The notes beneath the pieces were generated by a model that was not told where the DNA came from, did no database searches, and saw nothing but the letters and a program-made list of their open reading frames with translations. A program made the translations under genes and the position numbers. A stretch of DNA of 64,000 nucleotides, taken from the NCBI GenBank assembly GCA_015350385.1, contig WNKI01000004.1, forward strand, positions 1,868,351 to 1,932,350, written 5' to 3'. Source of the stretch: Aculops lycopersici (taxonomy: Eukaryota; Arthropoda; Arachnida; Trombidiformes; Eriophyidae). Below are positions 11,401 to 21,309 of the stretch, in pieces (within the stretch, counting starts at the first letter, position 1; the number at the start of each line of letters is the position of its first letter).

Positions 11401-12215
11401 ATTCTGTAGCCATGGGCATGCATGTACCAGGGTGCAGAGTGTTAGGTAATAAGACGCCTGGCGGCTTTTGTCCAGTTAACATCAACATTGGCCCGGGTGA
11501 TTATGAATGGTTTGCTGTGCCTGCGGAATATGCCAAAGTTTTTACTAGAGTTTGCAACAAGTATGGCTTCGAGTTTGAAGATGACAACTGGTGGCCTAGA
11601 TTAAATGATTTGCAAAGGCACAACATACCCCTCTATCGTTTCTCTCAGAGACCAGGCGACTTGGTTTGGGTTAACTCGGGCACCATTTATTGGGTGCAGG
11701 CAGTAGGCTGGTGTAACAACATCCATTGGAACGTAGGTCCATTATGCGCGAGACAATATCGCCTAGCTATAGAGAGCGCAGAGATCAACAAGTTCATTTT
11801 GGCAAGACCTGGTGTACCTATGGTTCAGATGACTTGGAACATCATGATAAATATCAGTGTCATTCCCGAAGACGATCTTTGGCATTCAATCGTTGATATC
11901 CTAAGGCGAAGTTTAAGATTCTGTGTAATGATCAAGGAAATAACCCACCAATTGAAAGCAGAAATCGAATTGTCTGATGAAGATCCAGGATGTCGGATTG
12001 CCAAGTTTTGTTCACTCTGTGACTATGAAATTTTCAACTATTGTTTTACTAGGAAGTCAGAAGAGCAGTGCATTCATTGCATCGAATGCGCTCGTCGGGT
12101 AGATCCTACACTTAATGATTACAGTATCAAACAAGAGTATGAGATAGAATACTTGATGAAACTGTACGACGAATTTATCGAAAATAGGAAACCGAGCCAA
12201 AAAGCCAGATGTTGA
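8406..12215 (+). CDS. KDM6A: Lysine demethylase 6 / UTX homologue with degenerate JmjC active site
   Basis: UTX removes methyl groups from H3K27 and is a subunit of the MLL3/4 (MLR COMPASS-like) H3K4 methyltransferase complex. This 1269-aa protein has the full UTX layout: TPR repeats (about residues 95-460), a long Asn/Ser/Gln-rich linker, the linker block 'LKLDLGLFSTKALVE', a JmjC domain (about 955-1120) and the GATA-like zinc module (Cys1202, Cys1205, Cys1225, Cys1228). JmjC aligns to human UTX without gaps at the active site, yet all three Fe(II) ligands are replaced: human His1146 to Asn1015, Glu1148 to Thr1017, and His1226 to Tyr1095. 2-oxoglutarate contacts are also changed (human Lys1137 to His, Thr1143 to Val, Ser1154 to Pro). 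Structural words such as 'VNINIGPGD', 'QRPGDLVWVNSG' and 'WCNNIHWNVGPL' remain. I infer a catalytically inactive scaffold form. The start ATG has an adenine-rich upstream context. No intron is visible. An ATTAAA lies near 12414. Confidence 0.95.
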   Translation: MDSSLGIKITPTTDQLSYSQKNLTVAATTSTLTLATPQTTATIKPNQPISSNINNNNIDSINNNASQCDGGDAANTAVVVKSKNCNTENQNNNDPIKELDTFFANGHYNSCQATDQLIKHIEQSQDEALAKKALQLYQRHYSTLERPWDHVTFLYGLGLIYMHFNAYNWAVKSFREAIYVQPNFERSKDVHTRLGLIFKSTGRYKLSEKHFYLAIYDTRPQSGTCSNLQLRFHLAHLHEIQGKINQAIEAYEALLKEDDLPKQLSANIHRQLGWLYFSHPETSQDLTNPNDGRRENTHDISNQHNQHRTLTKKSRLDAALNYLNASYQTDSDPKTSYYLGRCLTDVGKFQDAFASYRSVIDREESTADTWCSIGVLYHRQNQPMDALQAYIRCVQFDKKHSVAWMNLGILYESYNQFNDALKCYQHVLRSRTDEHDRMLHARIKYIQKHMADIGLLSNNNKSKVGPDKLLSLEDLWNLESKTSHEANPSANSNNSITTNANNSKSFQATHKSPTTSNTDSQITIANNNNNKSDSTSIPVPQATEPHKQINNTGSSIPEKRTETHLSPADEQDRTNLSTYKNSCVRPENHILGRRDSKQDEILSNSNQPVHPKPTTTSNHINLENNSFKQEHDPTITTAHGSGSSTSGCSSSSSQDFKSQDHQQTSDSKEFNFNPILTNGGSKDSGISSNSSTSTDCALVPSHSSDIIATDDYMSAEQVIESYKSCPKPKKIDVNLLSDEERPPCTFPKPPPYPPVSADKLSPSPPNLFVETKKDALSKVQGFCQSNPISLVRNIANVLKLDLGLFSTKALVESNPEQQVDVMSHQYRSIVDNNNNHQTDSTPTTSWLSDCERSSSTIMRYASYQVSSFKEYLEEDRDSATLRVKTNLTKESETDSNESASIKNRPNSINNGNGISNVDPMHPQIRNQTTPTTPRGPHTKRMKKEPPKTKLVRAATNIDLSDEKKWRPQLNELDKLPHFIRCVSASNMLTHLGAVIPDINSVAMGMHVPGCRVLGNKTPGGFCPVNINIGPGDYEWFAVPAEYAKVFTRVCNKYGFEFEDDNWWPRLNDLQRHNIPLYRFSQRPGDLVWVNSGTIYWVQAVGWCNNIHWNVGPLCARQYRLAIESAEINKFILARPGVPMVQMTWNIMINISVIPEDDLWHSIVDILRRSLRFCVMIKEITHQLKAEIELSDEDPGCRIAKFCSLCDYEIFNYCFTRKSEEQCIHCIECARRVDPTLNDYSIKQEYEIEYLMKLYDEFIENRKPSQKARC

Positions 12216-12455
12216 CTCACAAGCTGATTTCGGTCGAACCTTTTTACTAAAGGGGAGAGGAGGATCAAAATATAAGTATTCAGCTAACTAATATGATTGG
12301 ATGTCTAGAAAAAAACACAAAGAAAAATTCATTTAGCAACGATTAAGAGAGCAGTTTTATACAACCATCCCCCTAGAACCATTAGATGTGAACGATATAA
12401 ATCTTTACTATCTATTAAATTAATTGATTGATTTTAAAATTGATTATCCTCTCAG

Positions 12456-13568
12456 CTATTTTGATCTCTTATCACTTATTGTGTATTTCTCGTAAGTTTT
12501 CGTTGGATCATAGGGTTCCCATCGCGAGGCCGGAAATATATGCTTGTTCCTTTCATACCAACTCCTGAGTAGCACTTTACCGGCGTGCGACTCATCCTTT
12601 TCAACCGTTACATCAGCAATCAATCTCACGTCCTCATGAACATCGAATGAGAACAACGGACCACTTTTGCCACGAGCCTTGTTAACTATGAAGTCGTAAA
12701 ATGTATAATGATGTGGAATGATGAGATCTTCCTTAACATACATCAATTGATCTGCCGAGATGCTGCGTAGTTCATTGAAATCTTTTCTCAGTGTTTCCAT
12801 GCAAGCTTGTAGGAATTGATAAATGCTATTGCCCTTCTTCATCCTAACAACTCGCCTGTGGCCAGATCCATCCCAATAACTAAAGGTGATTTCAATCTCC
12901 TCCTCTTTCAACTTTTGTTGCTTCTCTCGCCATTCTGTAGCCAGTTTTTCGCGCAATCGTCGCTCCTCTTCCTCTCGATCTCGGTCAGGTAAGAAGCTGG
13001 TATCAACATCTATCTTAGCGGGTATGAATTTGATTCTCTTGCTAGATTTTTCACAATCATTTGATTGACTTTCCTTATCATTTTCGCGGGAAACTTTCTT
13101 TTTACTTGTGGCAGGTTCATCATTGTAACTGGAACTACAATCTTCATCGTCGTCATCGTCGTCACCGTCGTCGTCATCTTCATTGTCATCGTCATATCCA
13201 AACGATAGAGTTTTGGCTTTATTGTTTCTATCATTCTTGATCGATTTGTCATCCCCTGGCGCGGCTAGGCTTTTTGCTCTCTTAGCATCTTCCTCTTCTT
13301 TCTGAGCTAATTGTTTCTCTCTCTCCTTCACGGCATTCTCTTGCTTGAGTCTCATCTGATCCAGTGTGACTAGGCCGACTGTCGAGGAGCGTAATTGAGC
13401 TTCTATGGCATCGTGATGAGTTGAAAATTTATTGTCAATCGTACTAAGCTTGGGATCCGCTTCAGCTTGCTTCTTCTTGAGTTCAAGCTCCTCCTTAGCC
13501 TTCTCCCGGCGTTTCATTATTTGCATGGCTCTGGTAGCCTCATTGGCAGCCCCTTTATAGTGTGCCAT
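12456..13568 (-). CDS. FAM50A: FAM50/XAP5 family nuclear protein
   Basis: FAM50A is a nuclear protein that associates with the spliceosome and is conserved from plants (XCT) to animals. The 370-aa product starts 'MAHYKGAANEATRAMQ', close to human 'MAQYKGAASEAGRAM'. A basic and acidic coiled-coil half follows, with 'FSTHHDAIEAQLRSSTVGLVTL'-type conservation. Then comes an Asp-rich stretch (about 125-150) and the conserved C-terminal XAP5 domain, beginning 'DVDTSFLPDRDREEEE' and including 'EIEITFSYWDGSGHRR' and 'KARGKSGPLF'. Near the end it has 'NKHIFPASRWEPYDP'. On the minus strand an AT-rich tract ending TTTCAG lies directly before the ATG and looks like a splice acceptor, so a 5' UTR intron is possible. 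Its 3' end faces KDM6 across 240 bp. Identification is firm. Confidence 0.96.
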   Translation of the reverse strand: MAHYKGAANEATRAMQIMKRREKAKEELELKKKQAEADPKLSTIDNKFSTHHDAIEAQLRSSTVGLVTLDQMRLKQENAVKEREKQLAQKEEEDAKRAKSLAAPGDDKSIKNDRNNKAKTLSFGYDDDNEDDDDGDDDDDDEDCSSSYNDEPATSKKKVSRENDKESQSNDCEKSSKRIKFIPAKIDVDTSFLPDRDREEEERRLREKLATEWREKQQKLKEEEIEITFSYWDGSGHRRVVRMKKGNSIYQFLQACMETLRKDFNELRSISADQLMYVKEDLIIPHHYTFYDFIVNKARGKSGPLFSFDVHEDVRLIADVTVEKDESHAGKVLLRSWYERNKHIFPASRWEPYDPTKTYEKYTISDKRSK

Positions 13569-13671
13569 TCTGAAATATATATATATATAGATAGATATAA
13601 ATTGTTCAGACTATGAGACTTCGTGGGACTGCAATATTGAGCTGACTACCTGGTGTCAAAATATCTACAAT

Positions 13672-13911
13672 TCAGGTGTTTGTTGAATTTGAATAATTGT
13701 TCTTTGATGTCTTCATCAGTTTTTCAAGGTTTTCTCTCACCTCACTTATGGAAGGTTTTGGATCCTTTGATAAACAAGCTTTACCAATCCTCTTCAGCTC
13801 CTCTAATATATAACTCTCATTGCCAGGGCGATTTATAATGGTCAAATCAATATCATTGTTTTGGTATGTGGAATTATCAGTTTGTGCCAGGTCCTTTGAG
13901 GGCCCATTCAT
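13672..13911 (-). CDS. Possible 79-aa small protein upstream of FAM50
   Basis: I do not recognise this frame. It begins with an ATG (13911) and ends 103 nt before the FAM50 start on the same strand. The translation is not low-complexity: the middle ('DIDLTIINRPGNESYILEELKRI' region followed by a charged helix ending 'EVRENLEKLMKT') could form one or two helices. It could be a stand-alone small gene, an upstream ORF on the FAM50 transcript, or chance. Splice-like words flank it: a weak donor CAG|GTAGTC about 20 nt after its stop, and a TTTCAG acceptor at the FAM50 start. Confidence 0.3.
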   Translation of the reverse strand: MNGPSKDLAQTDNSTYQNNDIDLTIINRPGNESYILEELKRIGKACLSKDPKPSISEVRENLEKLMKTSKNNYSNSTNT

Positions 13912-14385
13912 GTTGGCCTGCGAAATGTTTTGTAAATTTCCGAATGCGGAATTCGCAACATTCTGAACGTAAACAACACATGCGAAAGCTCACGACTGAA
14001 TGCACAGCGTCTAGCGGAGGGAGCGAACACGTCTGTGACAGCGATGGTGAAGTAACGTTAACACAACCGATAAAGTCTCTCGCCTTCCAATCTAATGAGT
14101 TGGCCTAGCACATTAATCCACAAAGGGGCTGCCGTTCTTGCCAAGGACAAGTAGTCCGTGAAGACAGGGGAACGGGATGAGACATGTGAGATTGTAACAG
14201 GTGAAATCGACTAACAAGTTGAGTTAGTGTCTAGAGTAGGCGAGTGTGACGTAGTCGGTGCTGGCGTTATTAAGTTGTACAGAGAAATTATATATTGAAA
14301 TATTGTCATCAAGTTTGATTTTTTATTGAATCCATCTACCAAGATTGAGGCGAACGACATGACGCAATAGCGATCACCCTGCTAG
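13912..14385. other. Intergenic stretch between the small ORF and the ELM2-SANT gene
   Basis: About 470 bp with no gene I can support. It contains the region upstream of the FAM50 unit and the 3' flank of the ELM2-SANT gene on the same strand. A + strand frame at 13866-14108 has no recognisable content. Confidence 0.5.
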
Positions 14386-16911
14386 CTAACTGCCATTCTT
14401 GGGTCTTCGTGATCTACTTGTAGACTTTTGCACTGGCTTCTGTATCGGCGCTGCTGACGATAGATCCATAGGCTTGGTGTTTGAAGCATTTGCCGAGGAC
14501 ATGTTGTTGTTGAGTGTTACTTGATTGCTACCGATACTATTAGTGGCGTTTATATTATTATTACTATTGTTATGCGGTGGTGCTAGTGAAGGAGGAGGAG
14601 CCTGAGGGAAAGGCAAGCCACCGAGTAAAGCAGCGGCAACTGCCAAGCTGTTGGCTTGTAGCCAAGGCATAGCTGATTGGTTGATAACTGGACTATGCTG
14701 GTGCTGCTGCTGACTCACTTGGTTCATTCTATTATTAACAGCTAAACGATTATAATCAATCGGTTGCGATAATTGTTGGTGGTGATGTTGTTGAAGGAGT
14801 TGCTGTTGTTGATTGAGCTGGTGTAAACTTGTGGGCGAAGGTGTCTTGTTACTATTGGATTCTCCCTTGATGGCCTTTAGTCTTTTCGAAGCTGGCGATT
14901 GATTCTTCAAGAGTGTTGCTGTTGCAGACGGCGGTTGTTGAGTGAATGAACCCATTGATTCTTTAGAATCTTCATCACCTGTGAGATCATCCTGCTTGGA
15001 GTCATCGTCTTGATTTGACGAGAGCACACTATTGCTTTGCGAGCCGTTGTGATCTGAATTGGCTCGCTTGCTGTATCTTTTTTGTCTATTTGTGTTAATC
15101 ACTTTATCACCACTTTGCACCCAGTGGCACTTTTCGTTTCCCTCGCCCTGTGGCTCCTGACAAGCATTGAGCTTCAAAACTAGTTGTCCATCCATGAAGA
15201 ATTTCAATGATCCAACGTTTGAGTTGGATGCATCGGCCTCACTAGATGCATTTGGCACGATTGGTTTCGCCTTCAACGGCTTAACCTCTGCACCTGGACG
15301 AGGGCACTCAAATCTGATAGGGCTACTGGCATCTTCTTTGATCTCATCATCAAAGTTGTAAACGTCGATACTCTTGTTGTTACTACCCTTAGCTTGTCTA
15401 TGATCGCCACTACCAGATTTTGAGATGTCTTGATCTGCCTTGGTTTGAACATGTTTCTGGCCACCTGTTTGCTTGCTATCAATCGATATATCAGTGACAC
15501 CGTCGGAGATTGTATTTTTAGAGTTGTTACTTGGCTTGGAGTTTGCATTACGACTAGAAGTTGACGATGCGGATGTTGAGGATGTTGGGTTGTTATTCAA
15601 ATTCTGATTATTTGATCCATTCTTGCCGCCTGAGGAGGAAGACGGGCCGCCGCCACCTTGGCTATTGTTGTTAGCCACCAGCTTTTCCGGGCTACTGCAG
15701 CCATCGCTAGAGTCAACTGGATGATTTGACTTTCTTTTGGGTTCCGAGACATCACGAGAACCAATGTAATAATACTCTACGATACTTCTGACCGACTTCG
15801 AAGGTAGGAACTCTTTCTTGATCGAACCAAAGTTCTTTCCACAAACCTCAATAGCTTTCGAAAACAACTCTACTTCTTCACGGGTCCAATCCTCGTATGA
15901 TGGCGATTGAACTTGCGTATTATCACCCACAAATTGATTCTCTTGACTTTCGTGGTCTTGACTCTTCTCTGGTTCGTCTTTAGCTTGTTGTTGTTGCAAC
16001 AATAAAGCTTGCTTTGCAGCCCTTGACTTGCTGGCTCTGGCTTCTTTATAACTGGAACTTTGTCTCAAATTGCCTGCGGTGATTGATACAGCTGATACAG
16101 GTTCTGTTTCGAGCGGGAAATCTTTGAGTAGTTTCTTGCAATTTCGATCATGATGGCACGGATGGTGTAGTGAAATGAAGTGCGACAATGCCTTCATCAA
16201 GGGTTGATTTAGAGCACAATTCTCTATACTTGCACTTAGACTCTTGGGCGAACCATTTGAGGGTGATGTGACAGCATTTTCACAATTGGTTGAGGGCGAC
16301 TTTTGAGGAGATTGCTGGCCGGCGATCGAGTGGTTGTTTTGATGCTGCTGAAGGGATGGAGGAGAAATATTGGAACTACTGGCTGTTTGTCTGACTGGTT
16401 GTATGACAGAGGCCAAACTGAGACCCTCCTTGTTACGAATGTGATTCAGATCAGCAATCGTTACATCACGACCAAGTAAAGATCTAGTTTCTACAAGAGA
16501 TGCAAACAAATTCAGCGATTTGGCAACAGTAAAGTAATGATCCAGCTCAGCATTAGATACTTTTGCTGATCTCTTGGGGCAGAAGCTGAGTGTCTCGAGG
16601 TCCTCGAGTTTTCGCTGGTCCTTTTCGCCGGACTTGAGGAGAGGGCTAACGGTTGCTTGATACTGGCGTCCGATTCTGATCCGATTTCGATGTGGATTTC
16701 TAGCCTCCTCCTCCCAATATGAGTCAAAGTCTGTATCTACTGAGTGCTGATTACTACCCTCATCGTCGTGTACTGTATGGTGGGATAAAGAGGACGAGCC
16801 AGCTTTAGTTGATGATGTTGAGGTGGTATTCGCGGAACTTGATCCTGCAGTTGAGACTACAGAACCACCGGCTGTTGTATGAGGTAATAGGAATCTGTTT
16901 TGGTTGCTCAT
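14386..16911 (-). CDS. ELM2-SANT domain transcriptional corepressor (MTA/RERE-like)
   Basis: ELM2-SANT proteins recruit class I histone deacetylases to chromatin. The 841-aa protein starts at the ATG at 16911; the longer frame begins at a TTG and is not used. An ELM2 domain begins near residue 77 ('RIRIGRQYQA') and runs through 'LDHYFTVAKSLNLFASLVE'. A Gln/Ser-rich spacer of more than 100 residues follows, with a His/Cys cluster ('HHPCHHDRNC'). Next is a SANT domain (about 344-390, 'WTREEVELFSKAIEVCGKNF' to 'SIVEYYYIG'). The remaining 400 residues are Asn/Gln/Ser-rich with one conserved-looking island ('GSLKFFMDGQLVLKLN'). ELM2 and SANT spacing and wording resemble the MTA and RERE groups more than CoREST. 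The terminal zinc finger of MTA is not visible, so I give no symbol. It is followed upstream by an 8-kb gene-free stretch. Confidence 0.8.
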   Translation of the reverse strand: MSNQNRFLLPHTTAGGSVVSTAGSSSANTTSTSSTKAGSSSLSHHTVHDDEGSNQHSVDTDFDSYWEEEARNPHRNRIRIGRQYQATVSPLLKSGEKDQRKLEDLETLSFCPKRSAKVSNAELDHYFTVAKSLNLFASLVETRSLLGRDVTIADLNHIRNKEGLSLASVIQPVRQTASSSNISPPSLQQHQNNHSIAGQQSPQKSPSTNCENAVTSPSNGSPKSLSASIENCALNQPLMKALSHFISLHHPCHHDRNCKKLLKDFPLETEPVSAVSITAGNLRQSSSYKEARASKSRAAKQALLLQQQQAKDEPEKSQDHESQENQFVGDNTQVQSPSYEDWTREEVELFSKAIEVCGKNFGSIKKEFLPSKSVRSIVEYYYIGSRDVSEPKRKSNHPVDSSDGCSSPEKLVANNNSQGGGGPSSSSGGKNGSNNQNLNNNPTSSTSASSTSSRNANSKPSNNSKNTISDGVTDISIDSKQTGGQKHVQTKADQDISKSGSGDHRQAKGSNNKSIDVYNFDDEIKEDASSPIRFECPRPGAEVKPLKAKPIVPNASSEADASNSNVGSLKFFMDGQLVLKLNACQEPQGEGNEKCHWVQSGDKVINTNRQKRYSKRANSDHNGSQSNSVLSSNQDDDSKQDDLTGDEDSKESMGSFTQQPPSATATLLKNQSPASKRLKAIKGESNSNKTPSPTSLHQLNQQQQLLQQHHHQQLSQPIDYNRLAVNNRMNQVSQQQHQHSPVINQSAMPWLQANSLAVAAALLGGLPFPQAPPPSLAPPHNNSNNNINATNSIGSNQVTLNNNMSSANASNTKPMDLSSAAPIQKPVQKSTSRSRRPKNGS

Positions 16912-17469
16912 TTTTCTTGCTTGTAATTTTGTGTTGATTAATACAAATCTCAATCTGATATCAGTATAATTAATTAATATAATAATTTTATATTGAAGCT
17001 GAATTATGCTTATGATAATGTTGATAATGTTGGCAACAATAACAATTCATGGGCCAAATAATAACAACAAGGATATTTGAGGAACAACAAAAGTTTTGAA
17101 GCGAAAAATTTCCAAGTTAGCGCCACGGCTGCTTGTTTGCAACCGAGCGAATAGAAATAATAGTGGATACTGTGTTAGTAGTATGGTTGAGGTTAATCTT
17201 GTTAATATTTAGAGGTGCTGTTTTGCAATATTTGTTATTGCTGTTGTTGTTCTTGTCCTGACGCTTGAGTTGTGTCTTTAATTGTCGCTGCACTTCATTG
17301 ATCATCCCAGTTGGTCAGTGTAAAATGTTCTATTCTATGCTCTAATCCGATGGAACATCCGACATCGATTCTTACGGTATCGGTGTTGGTGTTGGTGTTT
17401 TGTGTTATGTAAGGGCCAGGGTTGGTTAGCAGCGATAATCGCCACCGATAAGTTGAACGCGTCAAGTGC

Positions 17470-17474
17470 CCTGT

Positions 17475-17503
<29 letters not shown>
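17470..17503. repeat. (CT)n microsatellite
   Basis: About 15 CT dinucleotides, ending in CCCTC. It lies some 560 bp upstream of the ELM2-SANT start, where GA/CT runs could act as GAGA-factor sites. It generates spurious Ser-Leu frames on the + strand. Confidence 0.85.
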
Positions 17504-17508
<5 letters not shown>

Positions 17509-20500
17509 TGTGTGCAAGACTACAGGCAACAAAGTCAAATACGACAACCAGAGCCTGTTTAGTGATTATTTTTTTTATAAAGCACGCAGCGAGACTCTAC
17601 CACTTAAACTTTGATAACTCGCCAATGATTTTTGTTCGACCTCAGTGCTCTCGACAAACTTTGCAAACTTGCCAGCGGGTTACCTTGACTTTTGATGAAC
17701 TTCCGAACGCTTGCTCTGGGTGTTGACATAATCTTGAAATTTGACTCGCATTCCCAACTCTCACACCCTCGAGCCTTTGTGGTTCCTGCTACTGCTGCTG
17801 CTGTTGCTGCTTCTGCTTCTGTTGTTGCCGCTGCTGCTTTTGTCTTGTAGCCTAAGCAAATCCAGTCGCTACTTCAACTCACAGTCAATGTCGCTAGTCT
17901 CGAGAGTGGAGTTTCTGGTTTGGATTTTGGTTATTGTTGCTAATGCATCAAGATCATTATTAGAATTAGACTTGGCCACTAAGTTGATCGTCAAGTTAGT
18001 GGCAGCGTCACTACTGCTGCTTGTAAGTGAGTGTGATTATTTATATTGTGTGTTATTAGTATTATTGCGATTGCAAAAATGTGTGCGCTTCTTAAAGCTT
18101 GTGTGTTTGTATGTGTTGTGCGCTACTCTCGCCCGCTAACTCGCCCGTCTGTCTGGTAGTGAGGGCAGTAATAGTGGCAACGGTGGTGTTGGTGGTGGAG
18201 CGTTGAGCCTCTTGAGTAGCAATGGCAATGGAAGCGGCGGCTGCGGTAGTGTGGCCGTAGTAGTTCAATTCTATTCAGTTTAGTTCACATTATAAGTTCA
18301 CTGTTCTCGCCTATTGCTCGCTCGCTCGCTACTCACTTGGCCACTCATTCGCTAACTTGCCTCTCTGCTTTGGGTTCTCCATTCTCTTTTCTCTTTGGCC
18401 AGCGCCGCTGCTGCTTTACAGACTATCGCCGCTTGTGACTCCTCTCTTCGCTCAGGGCGAAACTAGCGAGAGTCTAGTGCGCGTGTGTCTCCAATCGTCG
18501 AATTCGACAGCGAGCGCGTTTGTCTAAGTTTGTGTGTGCGTTTGCCACTCTGCAGACTCTAAATCGCCACACTTCTCGCTGTTGTTGTTGGCCTGGCAAA
18601 GCGGCAGAGGCGGCCGCAGATCAGCGAGCGGCCACAGCAGCAGCAGCAGAGCACACAACAAACAACATAACCAATTTCACTGCTGCGCGCTGGTTTTAGT
18701 GAAAAATTTTCTGCTCGCTTACTGTCTGTGGCTGCTCTTTTCTTACTGCCACTGAGTCCCTCTCTAACTCTACTGCCGCTGCTTCTGCCTTCGACTGTCC
18801 AGCGTGCAGTGCAAAACATACACCCTTCGGCGAAGTTAGGGTCAACCGGCGACGACGATTTTGTGGCCCTTTGTCCTGGTTGTTTGTTGCGCTGAATTGA
18901 GTCCTGGCCAACAAAACGACTACAGCAACAACCTCACCAAAATCGTCTTCCCCCTCCAAAGCTACACAAGTATTGTAGTGGCGTCAAGAAGTTGAGTCAA
19001 ACAAAAACAACAACTTTGCAAGTCGCTACTTTACAGAGGTCGCCAGTTCGTCTGGTTAACAAGGCAGCATCAGCAAGCGATGTCCTGAGCGATAGAACCC
19101 GGCGGTCCAATCGCAACTGTCGCGTTAACATCTCGCCCCCATGATGTCAATGAGGAGGGGGGCAGGGAATGCTTCAATGTCGACCGAGGCCCGGACATCG
19201 GGATCCTCCTTTGAGATTGTTAGCAAACACTTGCTTGCTTGTGGTTCCGCCTGGCACGCCCATCGATTCAGTTCACCGCAACCGATTGTCGGTCGATAGT
19301 GCCCCAATCAAATTAGCATGACTTTCACACTTGCGCGAAGAAGCGCGCAAAGCAACGCGAATGCAAGTTTTGTTCGTCTCTGTGTATTTGCTTAATGCGT
19401 GCAATTGACCGCCTGGCGAAAAGTTCGCTGGCCGAGCTTCTCTCTAGTCGGCCTCACTAGAGCTTTTGCGCAAGCAAAAACCTAGCGAATTTCTAGGTCC
19501 CCCCTACAACAACTACAACAAAAAGACGAAACATCTTATATCTGTTTGTCAGCCGAGCGAACTTTTCCCGCCGCCATCTTGGAAGTTGGCCGCAGCTCGA
19601 CTCCACTGGACCAGCTATTCCAACAAGCGTTCATTGCATACCCCCTTCGCTCAATTGGGTCGCGTAGAGGCGGTCGCCTATTTGTGTATAGCCTGGACGG
19701 AACCCAGTCTACACAGATAGGCAAGTGCAGTGGATTGTTCGCCAATGAGAATTTGGCGAACAAAGTCAGCACCCCCAACGATGGGACTTCGCCCTCCTCC
19801 GCTTTGCGCTCTCGAGACTCTAGCGAGGCGTGCAAAAGTGCACGCGCAATGCACCGGGCCAAATACGAACAGAGGAGATGGTCGCTAGTGAACAACTTGC
19901 ACGGGCGTTTGCCTCTCGTGGGCGTGGCACTCCACCAGCCAAAAGACTGACTTGACGAATCCTACTACTCTATTCTCACATGCCCCTGAATGTTTCCAAG
20001 TACAATTACTTTACTGCAATAGCTATTACCACAACTCGACCAACTTGATAACTAGCTAACTATCTATGAGGCATCTCAAAATCATCGCGCCTTCCGTTCA
20101 ATCCAAGCAAGAAAGCAGTTGAGAATTTAATAGAAACCGCAAAAGTATTAAGGCCGCATGATTTTAGATAGAGGAACATCTTGAGACTTGGCAAAGTTTG
20201 GCACCAAGATGCTGAGCCAAATCATAGCGTTAGAATCATAGACATAAGCACTAGGAAAACCTAGAGCCTAGAGGCACAAAAATAACAGGAAATCGGCCAA
20301 ACAGGGACTGAGCACATAAGCTGCCAACAAGGTGGGCGGACGAAGCGTCGCAAGTTTCTCGGCACGACGAAGAAATCATTGTAGTAACATCTGCAGGCGC
20401 CACCAGTTGGTTTTGCCTTTGTTTCACTCTCGTCGACCGACTTCCTGCCGATCGGTCGTGCTGGTGGCGAGAGCAGTCGTCGAGTGGCAGGGGAGAGTCG

Positions 20501-21309
20501 CTCTCTGGATGGCTTTGCGCAAACGCAAAATGAAGTGCCCCAACCACCAGCAACCAACTGAAAGCTTGGCCATTGCTCTTTACCAAAGCTCGAGAGCCGA
20601 GCGAGGAGGAGAGAAAGAGATACTTGCGCAACCGTCAAAGCTTCGAGCGAGACCAGACCAGACGAGACTAGACGAAATAAGCAGTGGATCTATGTGACTG
20701 GCGAAGCGCCACAAGCCACTGAGCTAGTGGCGCTCAATTGCGTTGAGCCTGTCGTCGTGGTGGCCCCAATTTGAATTCAGCACCATTAATGTGGTAGCAC
20801 GACCATTTCCCAAGCGGAAGTTGGGTAGCAGTAGGTGAATCTGGCGAACTAACTAACAGTCGGCGAGTCAACTAGCGACACAGGATTTTTGCGGAGGAGA
20901 GGGGATTAAATTTTACAGCAGACCAGCGAATCGAGGAGCACTGTGTCGCGACGATGAATGTTGTTAACCTTTAAGCAGAGCGCAAGGAATCTGTTTGGTT
21001 GGTCGATTGCGTAACAGCCATTCAGTTAGTGAAGTAGGCTGGCCTGCAAATAGCCACGTCGGAAGTGGAGTCGACAAATACCAGTCAGAGATGGTGGTTC
21101 GCGGAAGTGGGCGGCCATCTCTATCAGTTGACTGGCTGGTTAGCTGGCCCTCTTGCGAACGGCCAGTTCCTCTGGGTTGGCAACTTGGATGAGCATCAGA
21201 GCGGCCATAGTTGCAACGCTGGCCGGCGTGGCACCCGCTTCAAGCAATGAGGGCATTTCCTACGCGTTAGTCCTACGCACGGCTTCACACGAATGACAGA
21301 GAGAGAGTG

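Noticed and set aside
17741..18139. 132-aa Leu-rich frame
   Set aside because: Generated by CTG/TTG-rich DNA. It looks like a membrane protein only because of the repeat.
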